NCBI GenBank assembly: GCA_049614485.1
Contig: JBMZDR010000012.1
Span: 1-62,924, forward strand
Origin: GCA-2733415 sp049614485
GTDB taxonomy: Bacteria; Bacteroidota; Bacteroidia; Flavobacteriales; Flavobacteriaceae
Reading direction: 5' to 3'
Length of the DNA stretch: 62,924 bases
The translations under genes were made by a program, and so were the position numbers. The notes under the pieces were generated by a model. It was given only the letters and a program-made list of their open reading frames with translations, ran no database searches and was not told the DNA's origin. Below are positions 1 to 9,569 of this stretch, piece after piece (position 1 is the stretch's first letter; each line of letters opens with the position of its first letter).

Positions 1-1110
1 ATTTACTTTATCAGATGAAATACCTGCAAATGAAATTGTCATTGGGTTAGGAATTCCACGATAAACTACGTTCATCTTGTCTGCAGAAATAGTTGCAGAA
101 TTAGGTTTAGGTACAACTGCGTAAGAACTTTCGATAGCTACTTCAACTGGCTGTCCGTTTTCTAAGAATACGAATTTACCTTTTAAGTCACGCTCTCCAA
201 CTGCTCCAGCAGGAAAATCTAAAACAACTCCACCATCTTTAAAGTTTTTCTTATCTATTTGTTGTCCATTTAGCTCTACACTATTTGGTTTAGTAGCATT
301 ATCATAACGCCCTAAAACGATTCTACCCTTAAAGTTTTCACCTGAAAAGAACGCTGTTTTTTCTGGCACGACAAAAGCTTGATAATTACTAAAAGAAAGA
401 GCAGAAGCTTGCTGATCAGATAAAAAACTTGACAATACTTCAGACTCTAAAGCCTTAACATCAGATTGATAAGCTGATAACTTAGCCAAAGATGCAATTG
501 CAGGAAACCCTTTAAAGTTATAATCTAACCACAACTTTTTAGCGCCATCATTTGCTTTTATATCATCAGTATTAAACTTCTTGCTAACTAAGTCAATCAG
601 TTCTTGATTCATCTGTACGCCTTTATCATTTTTTTGATCTAAAGCACCAATTATTTTAGTCCTATAAGTTTCAAACGCAGCAAGAACTTCTTTTCCTTTA
701 GGTGACATGTTATCTCCTTTAAACCAAGCTTCATCGATAGCGTCTCCTTTATCCATGCTTTCATAGTTCAAAGAACCATCTTCATTTCTTCCTTCTTCAT
801 AAGGTTTTTTAACTTCTGTTTTAAGACCCTCTAAAAAAGAATTAAATTCAGCTGTTGTTTCAGCAATTGTTTTAGCTTTTGAGTTAACAACAGAATACTG
901 TTGTGGCTCATCAGCTGCCTTCTGAGCTAAACTCGCTAAGAAATTTGTGTTTTTTTCTGTAGCAGTTTTATTACCTTCTACAAATTTATCGTTCATGATA
1001 CCAAATGCTGTCAATACTTCTTTTGACATATTTAGTGCTAACATAGCAATTAACACTAAGTACATTAGGTTAATCATCTTCTGCCTTGGGGACAATTTTC
1101 CACTAGCCAT
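1..1110 (-). CDS. gldM: GldM, T9SS/gliding motor protein (partial, C-terminus outside window)
   Basis: GldM spans the periplasm and, with GldL, forms the proton-driven motor that powers type IX secretion and gliding. The 370 codons visible start at an ATG whose 'cat' ends at 1110. They encode a short cytoplasmic N-terminus (MASGKLSPRQKMINLMYLVL), one membrane helix at about residues 13-30, and then a long periplasmic part. The reading frame stays open to base 1, where the segment YRGIPNPMTISFAG is typical of the family's C-terminal half. About 140-150 residues should be missing relative to the usual length of about 515. It lies 59 bp downstream of gldL in the order gldK-gldL-gldM, so gldN is expected just outside the window. 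Identification is firm from both sequence and order. Confidence 0.95.
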   Translation of the reverse strand, partial: MASGKLSPRQKMINLMYLVLIAMLALNMSKEVLTAFGIMNDKFVEGNKTATEKNTNFLASLAQKAADEPQQYSVVNSKAKTIAETTAEFNSFLEGLKTEVKKPYEEGRNEDGSLNYESMDKGDAIDEAWFKGDNMSPKGKEVLAAFETYRTKIIGALDQKNDKGVQMNQELIDLVSKKFNTDDIKANDGAKKLWLDYNFKGFPAIASLAKLSAYQSDVKALESEVLSSFLSDQQASALSFSNYQAFVVPEKTAFFSGENFKGRIVLGRYDNATKPNSVELNGQQIDKKNFKDGGVVLDFPAGAVGERDLKGKFVFLENGQPVEVAIESSYAVVPKPNSATISADKMNVVYRGIPNPMTISFAGISSDKVN

Positions 1111-1169
1111 ATTCTAATTAGTTTTTTTAATTAATAAAATTGATTCAAAATAGTTTTATTAAAAACTAA

Positions 1170-1805
1170 TTATTTTCCACCCATAGCAGATAACATTCCA
1201 CCATATACTCCGTTTAAAGAAGATAAGTTAGATGTTAATGACTCCATTTGAGATTTTAATCCTTCAGCGTTATCAGCAGCAGCTTTGTTAGCTTCAGCTT
1301 GACGTGCAGCAGATTCCATTTGTACTTTATAAAGAGAGTTTAAAGACTCCATTTGTCCAGCAGCTAATGACATTTGCTCTGAGTATTTTTTAGTTGCAGC
1401 GATAGAATCAACAGCTGGTTGAATATTATCTGCAGCACCTTTAAAGTTCTGGATTGATGTACTTAAAGAAGACATTAAAGAAGCGTCTAATTTAGCATCT
1501 TTTAACATATCATCTAATTTTTGAGATAACATTCCTTGAGCATCTCCTTTTACTTCTTTCTTTCCTTTTACGCTTCCTTGACCTCCAGCTAATTCTGGGT
1601 AAACCAATGACCAGTCTAAATCATCTCCTACTGGTTCAAATGCTGATAATGCGAAAATTGCTGCTTCAGCTCCAAGTCCTACAATAAGCATTATACTTGC
1701 TCCAGGCCAGTGCATTAATTTAAAAAGTGCTCCTAAGATTACAACTGCTGCTCCTAGTCCATAGGCCATAGCCATAAATTTCTTGTATCCTTTTGATTGT
1801 GCCAT
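1170..1805 (-). CDS. gldL: GldL, inner-membrane stator of the T9SS/gliding motor
   Basis: GldL forms the inner-membrane ring around the GldM helices and carries the proton path of the type IX secretion and gliding motor. The 211-residue protein begins MAQSKGYKKFMAMAYGLG, as in this family. It has two membrane helices at roughly residues 12-30 and 36-54, with the conserved KLMHWPGA turn between them and a charged E/D cluster after helix 2. The rest is a cytoplasmic, alanine- and serine-rich predicted coiled coil. Length matches the family (about 215). It sits between gldK and gldM with spacers of about 60 bp on either side, consistent with one transcript. Confidence 0.96.
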   Translation of the reverse strand: MAQSKGYKKFMAMAYGLGAAVVILGALFKLMHWPGASIMLIVGLGAEAAIFALSAFEPVGDDLDWSLVYPELAGGQGSVKGKKEVKGDAQGMLSQKLDDMLKDAKLDASLMSSLSTSIQNFKGAADNIQPAVDSIAATKKYSEQMSLAAGQMESLNSLYKVQMESAARQAEANKAAADNAEGLKSQMESLTSNLSSLNGVYGGMLSAMGGK

Positions 1806-1866
1806 AATAAATAGTTTTAGTTTAAGTTAAGTTAATAATAAATTTATTGGTTATCGTTAATAATAA

Positions 1867-3261
1867 TTATCTAGCTGAATTTTTTGAAGGTGTCACATCT
1901 GTTCCCATATAATCTTGAACAGTTCTAAACCCTACATAACTTCTTGCTGAATCTGCATATTCAAAGTCACGTGAACTAACCTGTAAAAAGAACGCTACAT
2001 CCTTCCAAGACCCACCACGTATTACTTTACGCATGTTTTTCTTGTCACTTACATTCGGATTCATAGTTGACATGTACTCATAAGCATTAGCTTCATAAGA
2101 TGAGGCTGTCCACTCAGAAACATTACCTGCCATGTTATACATGTTATAATCATTTGGTTGGTATGCATCTGCTTCAACAGTATACAATGCTTGATCCGCT
2201 GCATAATCCCCTCTTAAAGGTTTAAAGTTAGCCATAAAACAACCTCTGTCATTTTTAGCATAAGGACCACCCCATGGGTAAGTACCTCCTTGCAATCCTC
2301 CACGAGCAGCATACTCCCATTCTGCCTCAGAAGGCAACCTGAAACTATTTACGTGAGACCTACCTTTTTTAATCACTGCATTCTTATTTAAAGTTCTCCA
2401 GTCACAAAATGCTTTTGCTTGTTCCCAAGACACTCCAACTACAGGATAAGCTCCATAAGCATCATGCCAGAAATAATCATTATGCATTGGCTCATTGTAT
2501 GAATATGCAAAATCTCTAATCCAAGCTGTTGTATCAGGATACACCTCAACAGTATCTGTTTTTATAAAATCTCTTCTTCTCTTCCCTTTATTTTTAGCTT
2601 TAGCAGCCTCTTCAATATCTAACCACTTGTATCGGTACACAAACTTCTTCACATCCCAAGGACGGTTTCCGTTAAACGCCTCATCTATTGGCAAATACAT
2701 TGTATCCATCACTTCAGAGTAATACTCATCTGGATACTCTGCAGTATCTAATATCAAATCAACATCATGATTTAATTTTCTACCCTCATAACCATCCATT
2801 AAGCTGTAATAGTTATCAAGCATATACTTATCCCAAACAGTCATATCTGTAGTGTCTGCATCTTTAAATGCATAATCACCAATACCACCATCTTTACTTT
2901 TAGAACCAGAATCATCCATTCCTGTTTCTCCAAGCTCATCAGCTAAAATAGCCAACCTTGTTCTTACGATAGAATCTCTAACCCAAAAAACAAACTGTCT
3001 ATACTCGCTATTTGTAATTTCCGTTTCATCCATATAAAACGAACGTACTGTTACGGTTTTTGCCGGAGCATCTTGCACAGCTGGTCTATCTTCATCTGAT
3101 TTACCCATGGTAAAAGAACCACCTGGAACTAAACTCATCCCATAAGGCTTTTCAGGATGCCATTTCTTACCTTTAACACCCACTAGCTCTCCATTAGAAC
3201 TACTGCTGCTACAACTTGTAAGAAGTGCAAATACCATTGCAAACAAAATAAACTTCTTCAT
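1867..3261 (-). CDS. gldK: GldK, outer-membrane lipoprotein of the T9SS ring
   Basis: GldK is a lipoprotein that forms, with GldN, the periplasmic ring under the outer membrane in the type IX machine. The 464-residue product has a lipoprotein signal with the lipobox LTSC (Cys17) followed by a serine run. A formylglycine-generating-enzyme-like (FGE-sulfatase) fold then covers about residues 38-450. Visible motifs are VPGGSFTMG, FRLPSEAEWEYAARGG, MAGNVSEWT and VIRGGSWKD. The long insertion between the first motif and the rest is normal for GldK. GldJ is a related protein, but the following gldL-gldM order makes GldK the right call. It is first in its operon and has a candidate promoter at 3305-3335. 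Confidence 0.95.
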   Translation of the reverse strand: MKKFILFAMVFALLTSCSSSSSNGELVGVKGKKWHPEKPYGMSLVPGGSFTMGKSDEDRPAVQDAPAKTVTVRSFYMDETEITNSEYRQFVFWVRDSIVRTRLAILADELGETGMDDSGSKSKDGGIGDYAFKDADTTDMTVWDKYMLDNYYSLMDGYEGRKLNHDVDLILDTAEYPDEYYSEVMDTMYLPIDEAFNGNRPWDVKKFVYRYKWLDIEEAAKAKNKGKRRRDFIKTDTVEVYPDTTAWIRDFAYSYNEPMHNDYFWHDAYGAYPVVGVSWEQAKAFCDWRTLNKNAVIKKGRSHVNSFRLPSEAEWEYAARGGLQGGTYPWGGPYAKNDRGCFMANFKPLRGDYAADQALYTVEADAYQPNDYNMYNMAGNVSEWTASSYEANAYEYMSTMNPNVSDKKNMRKVIRGGSWKDVAFFLQVSSRDFEYADSARSYVGFRTVQDYMGTDVTPSKNSAR

Positions 3262-3304
3262 AGAATTGATGTCTTATATTAATATCTTATTATTTTCAAA
3301 GGCG

Positions 3305-3335
3305 TAAACATATCTATATATTTTCTAAAAAACAA
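3305..3335 (-). promoter_or_regulatory. Candidate promoter of the gldKLM operon
   Basis: On the minus strand a TTG (bases 3335-3333) is followed after exactly 20 bp by TATGTTTA (3312-3305). This is a seven-of-eight spacing and sequence match, with the last G replaced, to the Bacteroidota TTG / TAnnTTTG promoter. The inferred start of transcription near 3299 would give a leader of about 38 bases before the gldK ATG. Confidence 0.5.
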
Positions 3336-3426
3336 CTTTTAATTAAAAAAAAGTTGAGAATATCTTTAGAGAACACCTGCTTTTAGTCGTAAAAAAGCAA
3401 CTATTCACCGAAGACAATGAAAATAC

Positions 3427-4593
3427 CTAAATTAAATTTTTCCTAAATGCTTTATAAATTCGTTTCGGAATTTGTTGATCACAAGCTATTAAATAATCTT
3501 CTTGCGTGCAAGATAATAACGAATGTTTTTTAATATTATTATTTTCATTCTCATTATCAGGCAGCTTTACCCACCACCTATGACTCAACAAACTTTCATA
3601 AAACACAAAATCGTAATCTTGTGAAGGTACTATATATTTCTTATAACTTGACTCTGCTGTTAACGGTGGCTCTACAATCTTACAATTTGCACCTTCAATA
3701 AAATACCATAACATTTGTGCCGCAAGCATAATTCCTGATGCAGACATTTTATTATTTAATTCAAAAAGACCAAAACTTGACACCGAGTTGCTCACCCCTG
3801 CATACCTAGCAATAGCACAAGCTTCTTTACCATTAAATCCGTTTGGCGACCTGTAACTCGATTCTATTGAAATTTCTGAAGCCTGAATTGCAGTCATATC
3901 AAAGCTAACCACATCTGCATCTCGTGTAATTGGCTCTATAATACTAATATCATTAGAAACTTCTCCTAATCGATACGCTTCAAAATATAATTTTTCCAAC
4001 AAGTCAATTTCTTCCTGAGAGTTGTAATAGGTCTGAAAGCCTATGTTTGAAAAATTTATCAAATTATTAGGCTCTTCAACAACAACACTATTCATGTAAT
4101 TGGTATTCTTAATACCTTCGGTAGGATCTTTTAAATCAAATTTTGCATCAACACACACCAAACTCACCATTTGATCTAAGTTATCATAAGCACGGTACAT
4201 TGCATATGTAAGATCATGAGACCCACCTAAAATTACAGGCATAGCCCCCATTTTAACAACCAACTCTACAACTTTCTTTAACGCAAAATACGTGTCTGAA
4301 ACTGCTTCCCCTGGCAAAATATCACCTATATCTACTATTTTTGTACTCCAATTACCAGGAAATAATTCTGCAAATGATTTTCGAACAGTACTAAAAGAAA
4401 GCGCTCCTCCTAAGTAGTTAACATCATTTCTATTTTCCTTAACCCCAACAATAACAACTGTCCCTTTTTCTATTTCAGGAAACTCCTCTCCCTCCCTGTA
4501 ATAGGTTACAGCCACACCTAAAGACTGTTTGTCTTGCAGTTTTGCATGAGCAATAACCTCTTCAGAAACCGGCGACAGAAAATCTATAATCAT
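3427..4593 (-). CDS. Arginase/formiminoglutamase-fold protein with altered metal site
   Basis: This 388-residue protein has the ureohydrolase (arginase/agmatinase/formimidoylglutamase) fold. The three metal motifs can be located as GGSHD (123-127), DAKFD (149-153) and SFDMT (230-234). In active enzymes these read GGDH, DAHxD and SxDxD. His126, Asp149, Asp153 and Asp232 are kept, so the first manganese site could still form. The second-site His (now Lys151) and Asp (now Thr234) are gone. Its ATG overlaps the topA stop as TAATG, so translation is coupled to topA. The same gene sits beside topA and gldK in related flavobacteria, and there it is often labelled formimidoylglutamase. Given the missing ligands, I would not assign a catalytic activity. 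Confidence 0.75.
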   Translation of the reverse strand: MIIDFLSPVSEEVIAHAKLQDKQSLGVAVTYYREGEEFPEIEKGTVVIVGVKENRNDVNYLGGALSFSTVRKSFAELFPGNWSTKIVDIGDILPGEAVSDTYFALKKVVELVVKMGAMPVILGGSHDLTYAMYRAYDNLDQMVSLVCVDAKFDLKDPTEGIKNTNYMNSVVVEEPNNLINFSNIGFQTYYNSQEEIDLLEKLYFEAYRLGEVSNDISIIEPITRDADVVSFDMTAIQASEISIESSYRSPNGFNGKEACAIARYAGVSNSVSSFGLFELNNKMSASGIMLAAQMLWYFIEGANCKIVEPPLTAESSYKKYIVPSQDYDFVFYESLLSHRWWVKLPDNENENNNIKKHSLLSCTQEDYLIACDQQIPKRIYKAFRKNLI

Positions 4594-7121
4594 TATTTTT
4601 TAGCAGTTTTTTTCTTAGTTGTTTTTTTAGCAGCAGCTTTTTTTGTTGTAGCTTTTTTCTTAGCTACTTTCTTTTTAGGTTTTTTAGCTTCAATTAAACT
4701 TTGAGCCTCTTCTAAAGTTATTTTAGAAACATCAACAGTTTTAGCCAACTCAACCTTTATTTTACCTTGAATAACATTATGACGTCCCCAACGTGCTTTT
4801 TCAATCCTAATTCCTTCGTCTTCCCAGTTAACAATTAACTTATCTATTTCTTTTTGTTTCTTAGCCTCAATAAGCTCTTCTAAATCTGAAATTGATAAAT
4901 TATCATAGTCATATTTTTTATTAACATTGATGAAAATCCCATTCCATTTAATAAACGGACCAAATCGACCAACACCTTTAGTGACCTCATGCCCTTCATA
5001 ATGGTGAATTGGCGCATCGGCTTTTTTCTTTTCTTCTATCAATTCAATTGCACGATCCATATCAACATCCATCGCATTTTCACCTTTTGCTAAAGACACG
5101 TATTTTGCACCGAATTTAATATATGGCCCAAAACGACCATTACTTACAACCACCTCTTCTCCGTCATAATCACCAAGTGTTTTTGGCAACTTAAACAGAT
5201 CCATTGCCTCTTCAAACGTAATTGTTCCTAAACTTTGGTTTTCCGTCAAACTAGCAAATAATGGTTTTTCTTCATCCTCAACAACACCTATCTGAACCAT
5301 AGCTCCAAAACGCCCTAAACGGACACTTACTCGACGTCCTGACTCAGGATGCACTCCCAAAATACGTTCACCATTACCTCTTTCTGCGTTCTCTTGCACA
5401 TCTAAAACTTGCGGATGAAACTCTGTATAGAAATCTTTCATCATTACTTTCCAGTCCTTGTCACCAGAAGCAATCAAATCAAACGTAGCTTCTACATTAG
5501 CTGTGAAGTTATAATCCAATACGTTTTCAAAGTTCATTACAAGGAAATCATTTACTATCATCCCTACATCTGTAGGCACTAGTTTCCCTTTATCAGCACC
5601 AACTTTTTCAGTCAGCTGCTTATCGTCAATTTTATTTGACTCCAACACTAACTGACAATACTGACGCTCAACACCATCTACCTGTCCTTTTTCTACGTAA
5701 TTTCTATTCTGAATTGTAGAAATTGTTGGTGCATATGTTGACGGACGACCAATCCCTAATTCTTCCAAACGCTTAACCAATGACGCTTCTGTAAATCTGT
5801 ACGGCGGCCTTGTGAAACGCTCAGTAGCTGTAATATAGTTATTGGTTACTACATCACCAACAGTCATTGTTGGCAACATACCGTCTTGCTCTTCATCTTC
5901 ATCATCATTACCTTCCAAATACACTTTCAGAAAACCTTCAAACTTAACAACTTGACCGCTGGCAGAAAACTGTTTTTCATGCGTTGAAGCTTCTATTTTT
6001 ACATTTGTATTTTCAAGCTGCGCATCACTCATCTGAGACGCAAGCGTACGTTTCCAAATCAAATCATATAACCGTGATTGATCTCTTTCCAAATCAGCAG
6101 AATGACGGCTCATATCTGTAGGCCTAATAGCCTCATGCGCCTCTTGCGCACCTTTATTTTTATTCGAGAAATTTCTCGTTTTTGCGTATTCCTTACCGTA
6201 GTAATTTTCTATTTCAGTTTTTGCAGCCTCTAAAGCCTCTCCAGATAAATTCACACTATCTGTTCTCATATAAGTTATCAACCCTTGCTCATACAAACGT
6301 TGTGCTACTTGCATTGTTCTACTTACCGAAAAATATAATTTTCTTGAAGCCTCCTGTTGTAATGTTGATGTTGTAAACGGTGCTGCTGGCGATTTCTTTG
6401 CTGGTTTTTGAGTTAAATCGGCTACATTGAAATTAGCATCTTTGTTTTGCTCCAAGAATTCTTGAGCCGCTTGTTTGGTTTTGAAATCTTTAGGCAGTTT
6501 TGCTTTAAATTTCTTACCATCTAGCGTAGCAAACTCTGCCACCACTTTGTAAGTGGCCGTTGTTGTAAACGCATCAATTTCACGCTCACGCTCAACAATA
6601 AGTCTTACTGATACAGATTGCACTCTACCTGCAGACAAACCTCTTTTCACCTTCCGCCACAATACCGGAGATAATTCATACCCCACTAGTCTATCTAACA
6701 CACGTCTTGCCTGTTGTGCGTTGACTAAATTATAATCTATTTCTCTTGGGTTTTCAATTGCTGTTGTTACAGCTTTTTTAGTAATAGAATTAAAAACAAT
6801 ACGTTTTGTCTTGTTTTTATCTAACTTTAACGTTTCGGCTAAATGCCACGCTATTGCTTCTCCCTCACGATCCTCATCCGAAGCAAGCCAAACAGTTTCT
6901 GCTGTTTTTGCTAAAGACTTTAGTTTTTTTACAACTGCCTTTTTGTCGTCGGAAACAATATATTTCGGATCAAAATCTCCGTCTACATCTACCCCCAATT
7001 CTTTTGAAGGCAAATCGGCTATGTGCCCATAACTAGATTCGACTTTAAAATCTTTTCCAAGAAATTTTTCAATTGTTTTCGCCTTTGCAGGTGACTCTAC
7101 TATTACTAAATTCTTTGCCAT
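4593..7121 (-). CDS. topA: DNA topoisomerase I
   Basis: Type IA topoisomerase, which relaxes negative supercoils. I place the start at the ATG ending at 7121 (MAKNLVIVESPAKAKT), giving 842 residues. The frame could be read eight codons further up, but the family starts at the Toprim domain. The Toprim acidic motif DEDREGE is present, and the catalytic tyrosine is in GLITYMRTDS (about Tyr284). In place of zinc fingers the C-terminus has repeated GRFGxxI modules (RFGAMVQIG, GRFGPYIKFG, GRFGPFIKWN), the normal Bacteroidota form. A lysine/alanine tail of about 30 residues resembles histone H1 tails and probably binds DNA. The following arginase-like gene starts inside its stop codon. Confidence 0.97.
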   Translation of the reverse strand: MAKNLVIVESPAKAKTIEKFLGKDFKVESSYGHIADLPSKELGVDVDGDFDPKYIVSDDKKAVVKKLKSLAKTAETVWLASDEDREGEAIAWHLAETLKLDKNKTKRIVFNSITKKAVTTAIENPREIDYNLVNAQQARRVLDRLVGYELSPVLWRKVKRGLSAGRVQSVSVRLIVEREREIDAFTTTATYKVVAEFATLDGKKFKAKLPKDFKTKQAAQEFLEQNKDANFNVADLTQKPAKKSPAAPFTTSTLQQEASRKLYFSVSRTMQVAQRLYEQGLITYMRTDSVNLSGEALEAAKTEIENYYGKEYAKTRNFSNKNKGAQEAHEAIRPTDMSRHSADLERDQSRLYDLIWKRTLASQMSDAQLENTNVKIEASTHEKQFSASGQVVKFEGFLKVYLEGNDDEDEEQDGMLPTMTVGDVVTNNYITATERFTRPPYRFTEASLVKRLEELGIGRPSTYAPTISTIQNRNYVEKGQVDGVERQYCQLVLESNKIDDKQLTEKVGADKGKLVPTDVGMIVNDFLVMNFENVLDYNFTANVEATFDLIASGDKDWKVMMKDFYTEFHPQVLDVQENAERGNGERILGVHPESGRRVSVRLGRFGAMVQIGVVEDEEKPLFASLTENQSLGTITFEEAMDLFKLPKTLGDYDGEEVVVSNGRFGPYIKFGAKYVSLAKGENAMDVDMDRAIELIEEKKKADAPIHHYEGHEVTKGVGRFGPFIKWNGIFINVNKKYDYDNLSISDLEELIEAKKQKEIDKLIVNWEDEGIRIEKARWGRHNVIQGKIKVELAKTVDVSKITLEEAQSLIEAKKPKKKVAKKKATTKKAAAKKTTKKKTAKK

Positions 7122-7170
7122 CAATTCCCGTTTTAGATTTTGCAAAAGTATACCAAATATTCTGATTCAT

Positions 7171-7220
7171 AAAAAAATTCTGCTTTTTCCCTTAAAAACC
7201 AGAAGCGAAAAGCAGAATTT
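7171..7220 (-). terminator. Rho-independent terminator after the 7244-8002 gene
   Basis: On the minus strand a stem pairs AAATTCTGCTTTT with AAAAGCAGAATTT around a loop of about 20 bases and is followed by a run of seven T. It lies directly downstream of the leftward membrane-protein gene and upstream of topA, separating the two transcripts. Confidence 0.75.
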
Positions 7221-7243
7221 CAATCTAAATAAATAACGTTTCT

Positions 7244-8002
7244 TTAGTTAATCTTACCTATGTTTTCTTCAAAACCCACAACTTCTTTATAAATATAATA
7301 GGTTGGTAAATACACAAATGATGCGGTTACAAAAATACCAATACCGCATAAAAGCAAACCAACTATTTCTGCTAAAATTGATGCTACAATCACCAGTCCA
7401 AATGTTACCAACCACTTTTTAGTTCCTAATTTGAAACTTAATTTTATAATGTCTGACACAGACATTTCTGGGTTAAAAGCGAAAACTATAACAACATACG
7501 TTAACGGAATCATTACATAAAACAGTGGCAAATAACACGCTAGTGTTGCAACAATAGCTATAACCATAGTCAATAACGTCAATACAAATGCTTTAGTAAT
7601 ATATTCTGATTTAAAAAACATACCGAATGACGCAACCGGATTTTCCAACTCCTCAATTTCTATTTGCTTCACTATTCTATAAAACGCAGCGTTTAACAAC
7701 ATTGAAAATGTAGCTGCTACAAATAATGCAGGAAACATAACCAAATATAACATTATGATTCCTCTAAAATCTGGGTCACCACTTTCCATACTTTCAAATA
7801 CTGACGGATCAAAAATTCCTGTTACAAACAAAGGAACCATAATTAAAGCCATAACACCTAAAACAATTCCTACTGAAAGCAACATGTACAACAGTCCTTG
7901 TTGCCAGGTTTTTTTAAACAGCTCAAATGACTTGTTAAAAATATCACCAAAATCAACACTTTTATTCTCGTCTATTCTTTTTTCAATTTCTGTATAATTC
8001 AT
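7244..8002 (-). CDS. Multi-pass membrane protein of unknown function
   Basis: A 252-residue protein with a short charged N-terminus (MNYTEIEKRIDENKSVDFGDIFNKSF). About five or six hydrophobic helices follow at roughly residues 35-60, 88-112, 137-160, 163-178 and 198-232. Proteins like this in flavobacteria have often been labelled beta-carotene 15,15'-monooxygenase, but I see no metal-binding histidine pattern supporting an enzyme. The N-terminal 'FNKSFELFKKTW' before the first helix is typical of membrane proteins whose role is unknown. It is a single-gene transcript, followed by its own terminator and divergent from miaB. Confidence 0.7.
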   Translation of the reverse strand: MNYTEIEKRIDENKSVDFGDIFNKSFELFKKTWQQGLLYMLLSVGIVLGVMALIMVPLFVTGIFDPSVFESMESGDPDFRGIIMLYLVMFPALFVAATFSMLLNAAFYRIVKQIEIEELENPVASFGMFFKSEYITKAFVLTLLTMVIAIVATLACYLPLFYVMIPLTYVVIVFAFNPEMSVSDIIKLSFKLGTKKWLVTFGLVIVASILAEIVGLLLCGIGIFVTASFVYLPTYYIYKEVVGFEENIGKIN

Positions 8003-8051
8003 TATATAGTTAATTAGTTTTTGCTAATATAAATAAAAAAACTCTGCCACT

Positions 8052-8082
8052 TTGTCAGAACTCTATTTTAGCATTATCTTTG
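8052..8082 (+). promoter_or_regulatory. Promoter of the miaB operon
   Basis: TTG at 8052-8054 is followed after 20 bp by TATCTTTG at 8075-8082, a perfect match to the Bacteroidota -33/-7 promoter. Transcription should begin near 8087. This decides the miaB start: a possible TTG codon at 8080 lies inside the -7 box, so the ATG at 8113 must be used. Confidence 0.75.
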
Positions 8083-8112
8083 CTATCTAATTCCAAGAGA
8101 AAACACACCCAA

Positions 8113-9561
8113 ATGGAGAAGATTATAGACGAAAGCAAACAAGGAGAGCAATTAATCACTGAAAATAAAAGCGGAAATTCCCGAAAACTCTTTATTGAAA
8201 GTTACGGTTGCCAAATGAATTTTGCTGATAGTGAGGTTGTTGCGTCAATTTTAGCTAATGATGGGTTTGACACCACTAAAAATTTAGAGGAAGCTGACTT
8301 GGTGTTAGTTAACACCTGCTCAATTAGAGACAAGGCCGAACAAACAGTACGTAAACGTTTAGAAAAATACAATGCCGTAAAACGTGACCATAACCCAAAA
8401 ATGAAAGTTGGTGTTTTAGGATGCATGGCCGAACGTTTAAAAGAAAAATTTTTAGAAGAAGAAAAGATTGTAGACCTGGTTGTAGGACCTGATGCCTATA
8501 AAGATCTTCCTAATTTAATAGCTGATGTTGACGATGGACAAAATGCTGTAAACGTAATTTTATCAAAGGAAGAAACTTATGGCGATATTTCTCCAGTACG
8601 ACTACACAGTAATGGCGTTACCGCATTTGTATCTATTACACGTGGCTGTGATAACATGTGCACCTTTTGTGTTGTCCCTTTTACACGTGGTAGAGAACGC
8701 AGTAGAGACCCTCAATCAATATTTAATGAAATTACCGATTTAATAGAAAAAGGATATAAAGAAATCACGCTTTTAGGACAAAATGTAGACAGCTATCTTT
8801 GGTATGGTGGTGGATTAAAAAAAGATTTTAAAAACGCTTCTGAAATACAAAAAGCGACTTCAGTAGATTTTTCAAACCTTTTAAATACCGTTGCTACAAA
8901 ATTTCCTAAGTTACGAATTCGCTTCTCTACCTCCAACCCACAAGACATGAGCATGGATGTTGTTCATACCATGGCAAAACATAAAAACATTTGCAAACAC
9001 ATCCATTTACCAGTTCAAAGTGGTAGTAATAGGATTTTAAAAGAAATGAATCGTCAACACACTCGTGAAGAATACATGACTTTAGTTGACAATATTTATA
9101 AAACCATTCCAGAAATATCGTTAACCCAAGATATGATTATTGGTTTCCCAACAGAAACTGAAGAGGACCATAACGATACGCTTGAGCTAATTAAATATGT
9201 AAAGTATGACCATGGATTTATGTTTTCATATTCTGAACGACCAGGAACAATGGCTGGACGAAAAATGGAAGACGACATTCCTTTAGCTGTTAAAAAACGT
9301 CGTTTGCAAGAAGTTATAGACACTCAACGTGCCGTAGGTCATGAACGTTTAAAATTACACCTCGGAAAAACTGAGGAAGTGCTTATTGAAACAACATCAA
9401 AAAAATCTGACGCGCATTGGGCAGGGAGAAATTCACAAGGCAGCATGATTGTATTTCCAAAAGAACACTACAAGATTGGTGATTTTGTAAATGTGAAAAT
9501 CAACGATTGTACTACAGCGACATTTATAGGTGAAGCTGTGGGATATTCTGACAACAACTAA
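8113..9561 (+). CDS. miaB: tRNA-2-methylthio-N6-dimethylallyladenosine synthase MiaB
   Basis: MiaB is a radical-SAM methylthiotransferase that adds the 2-methylthio group to i6A37 of tRNAs reading UNN codons. Counting from the ATG at 8113 (482 residues), the N-terminal domain has Cys33 (SYGCQMNFADSE), Cys69 (NTCSIRDKAE) and Cys104 (GCMAE) for the auxiliary 4Fe-4S cluster. The radical-SAM CxxxCxxC is Cys179/183/186 (RGCDNMCTFC). A C-terminal TRAM-like segment ends the protein. It is the first gene of a rightward set with an 8-bp gap to the sigma-54 activator. A start at 8080 is excluded by the promoter box there. Confidence 0.96.
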   Translation: MEKIIDESKQGEQLITENKSGNSRKLFIESYGCQMNFADSEVVASILANDGFDTTKNLEEADLVLVNTCSIRDKAEQTVRKRLEKYNAVKRDHNPKMKVGVLGCMAERLKEKFLEEEKIVDLVVGPDAYKDLPNLIADVDDGQNAVNVILSKEETYGDISPVRLHSNGVTAFVSITRGCDNMCTFCVVPFTRGRERSRDPQSIFNEITDLIEKGYKEITLLGQNVDSYLWYGGGLKKDFKNASEIQKATSVDFSNLLNTVATKFPKLRIRFSTSNPQDMSMDVVHTMAKHKNICKHIHLPVQSGSNRILKEMNRQHTREEYMTLVDNIYKTIPEISLTQDMIIGFPTETEEDHNDTLELIKYVKYDHGFMFSYSERPGTMAGRKMEDDIPLAVKKRRLQEVIDTQRAVGHERLKLHLGKTEEVLIETTSKKSDAHWAGRNSQGSMIVFPKEHYKIGDFVNVKINDCTTATFIGEAVGYSDNN

Positions 9562-9569
9562 AAAAACTT

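Noticed and set aside
3427..4593. Calling the arginase-like gene hutG or an arginase outright
   Set aside because: Two metal ligands are missing and no other histidine- or arginine-degradation gene is nearby.
6182..7036. Open frames on the plus strand inside topA
   Set aside because: Antisense shadows with no start context or recognisable family; codon use follows from the real gene on the other strand.
8080..8112. Upstream TTG start for MiaB
   Set aside because: It lies within the -7 promoter box, so it would not be in the message.
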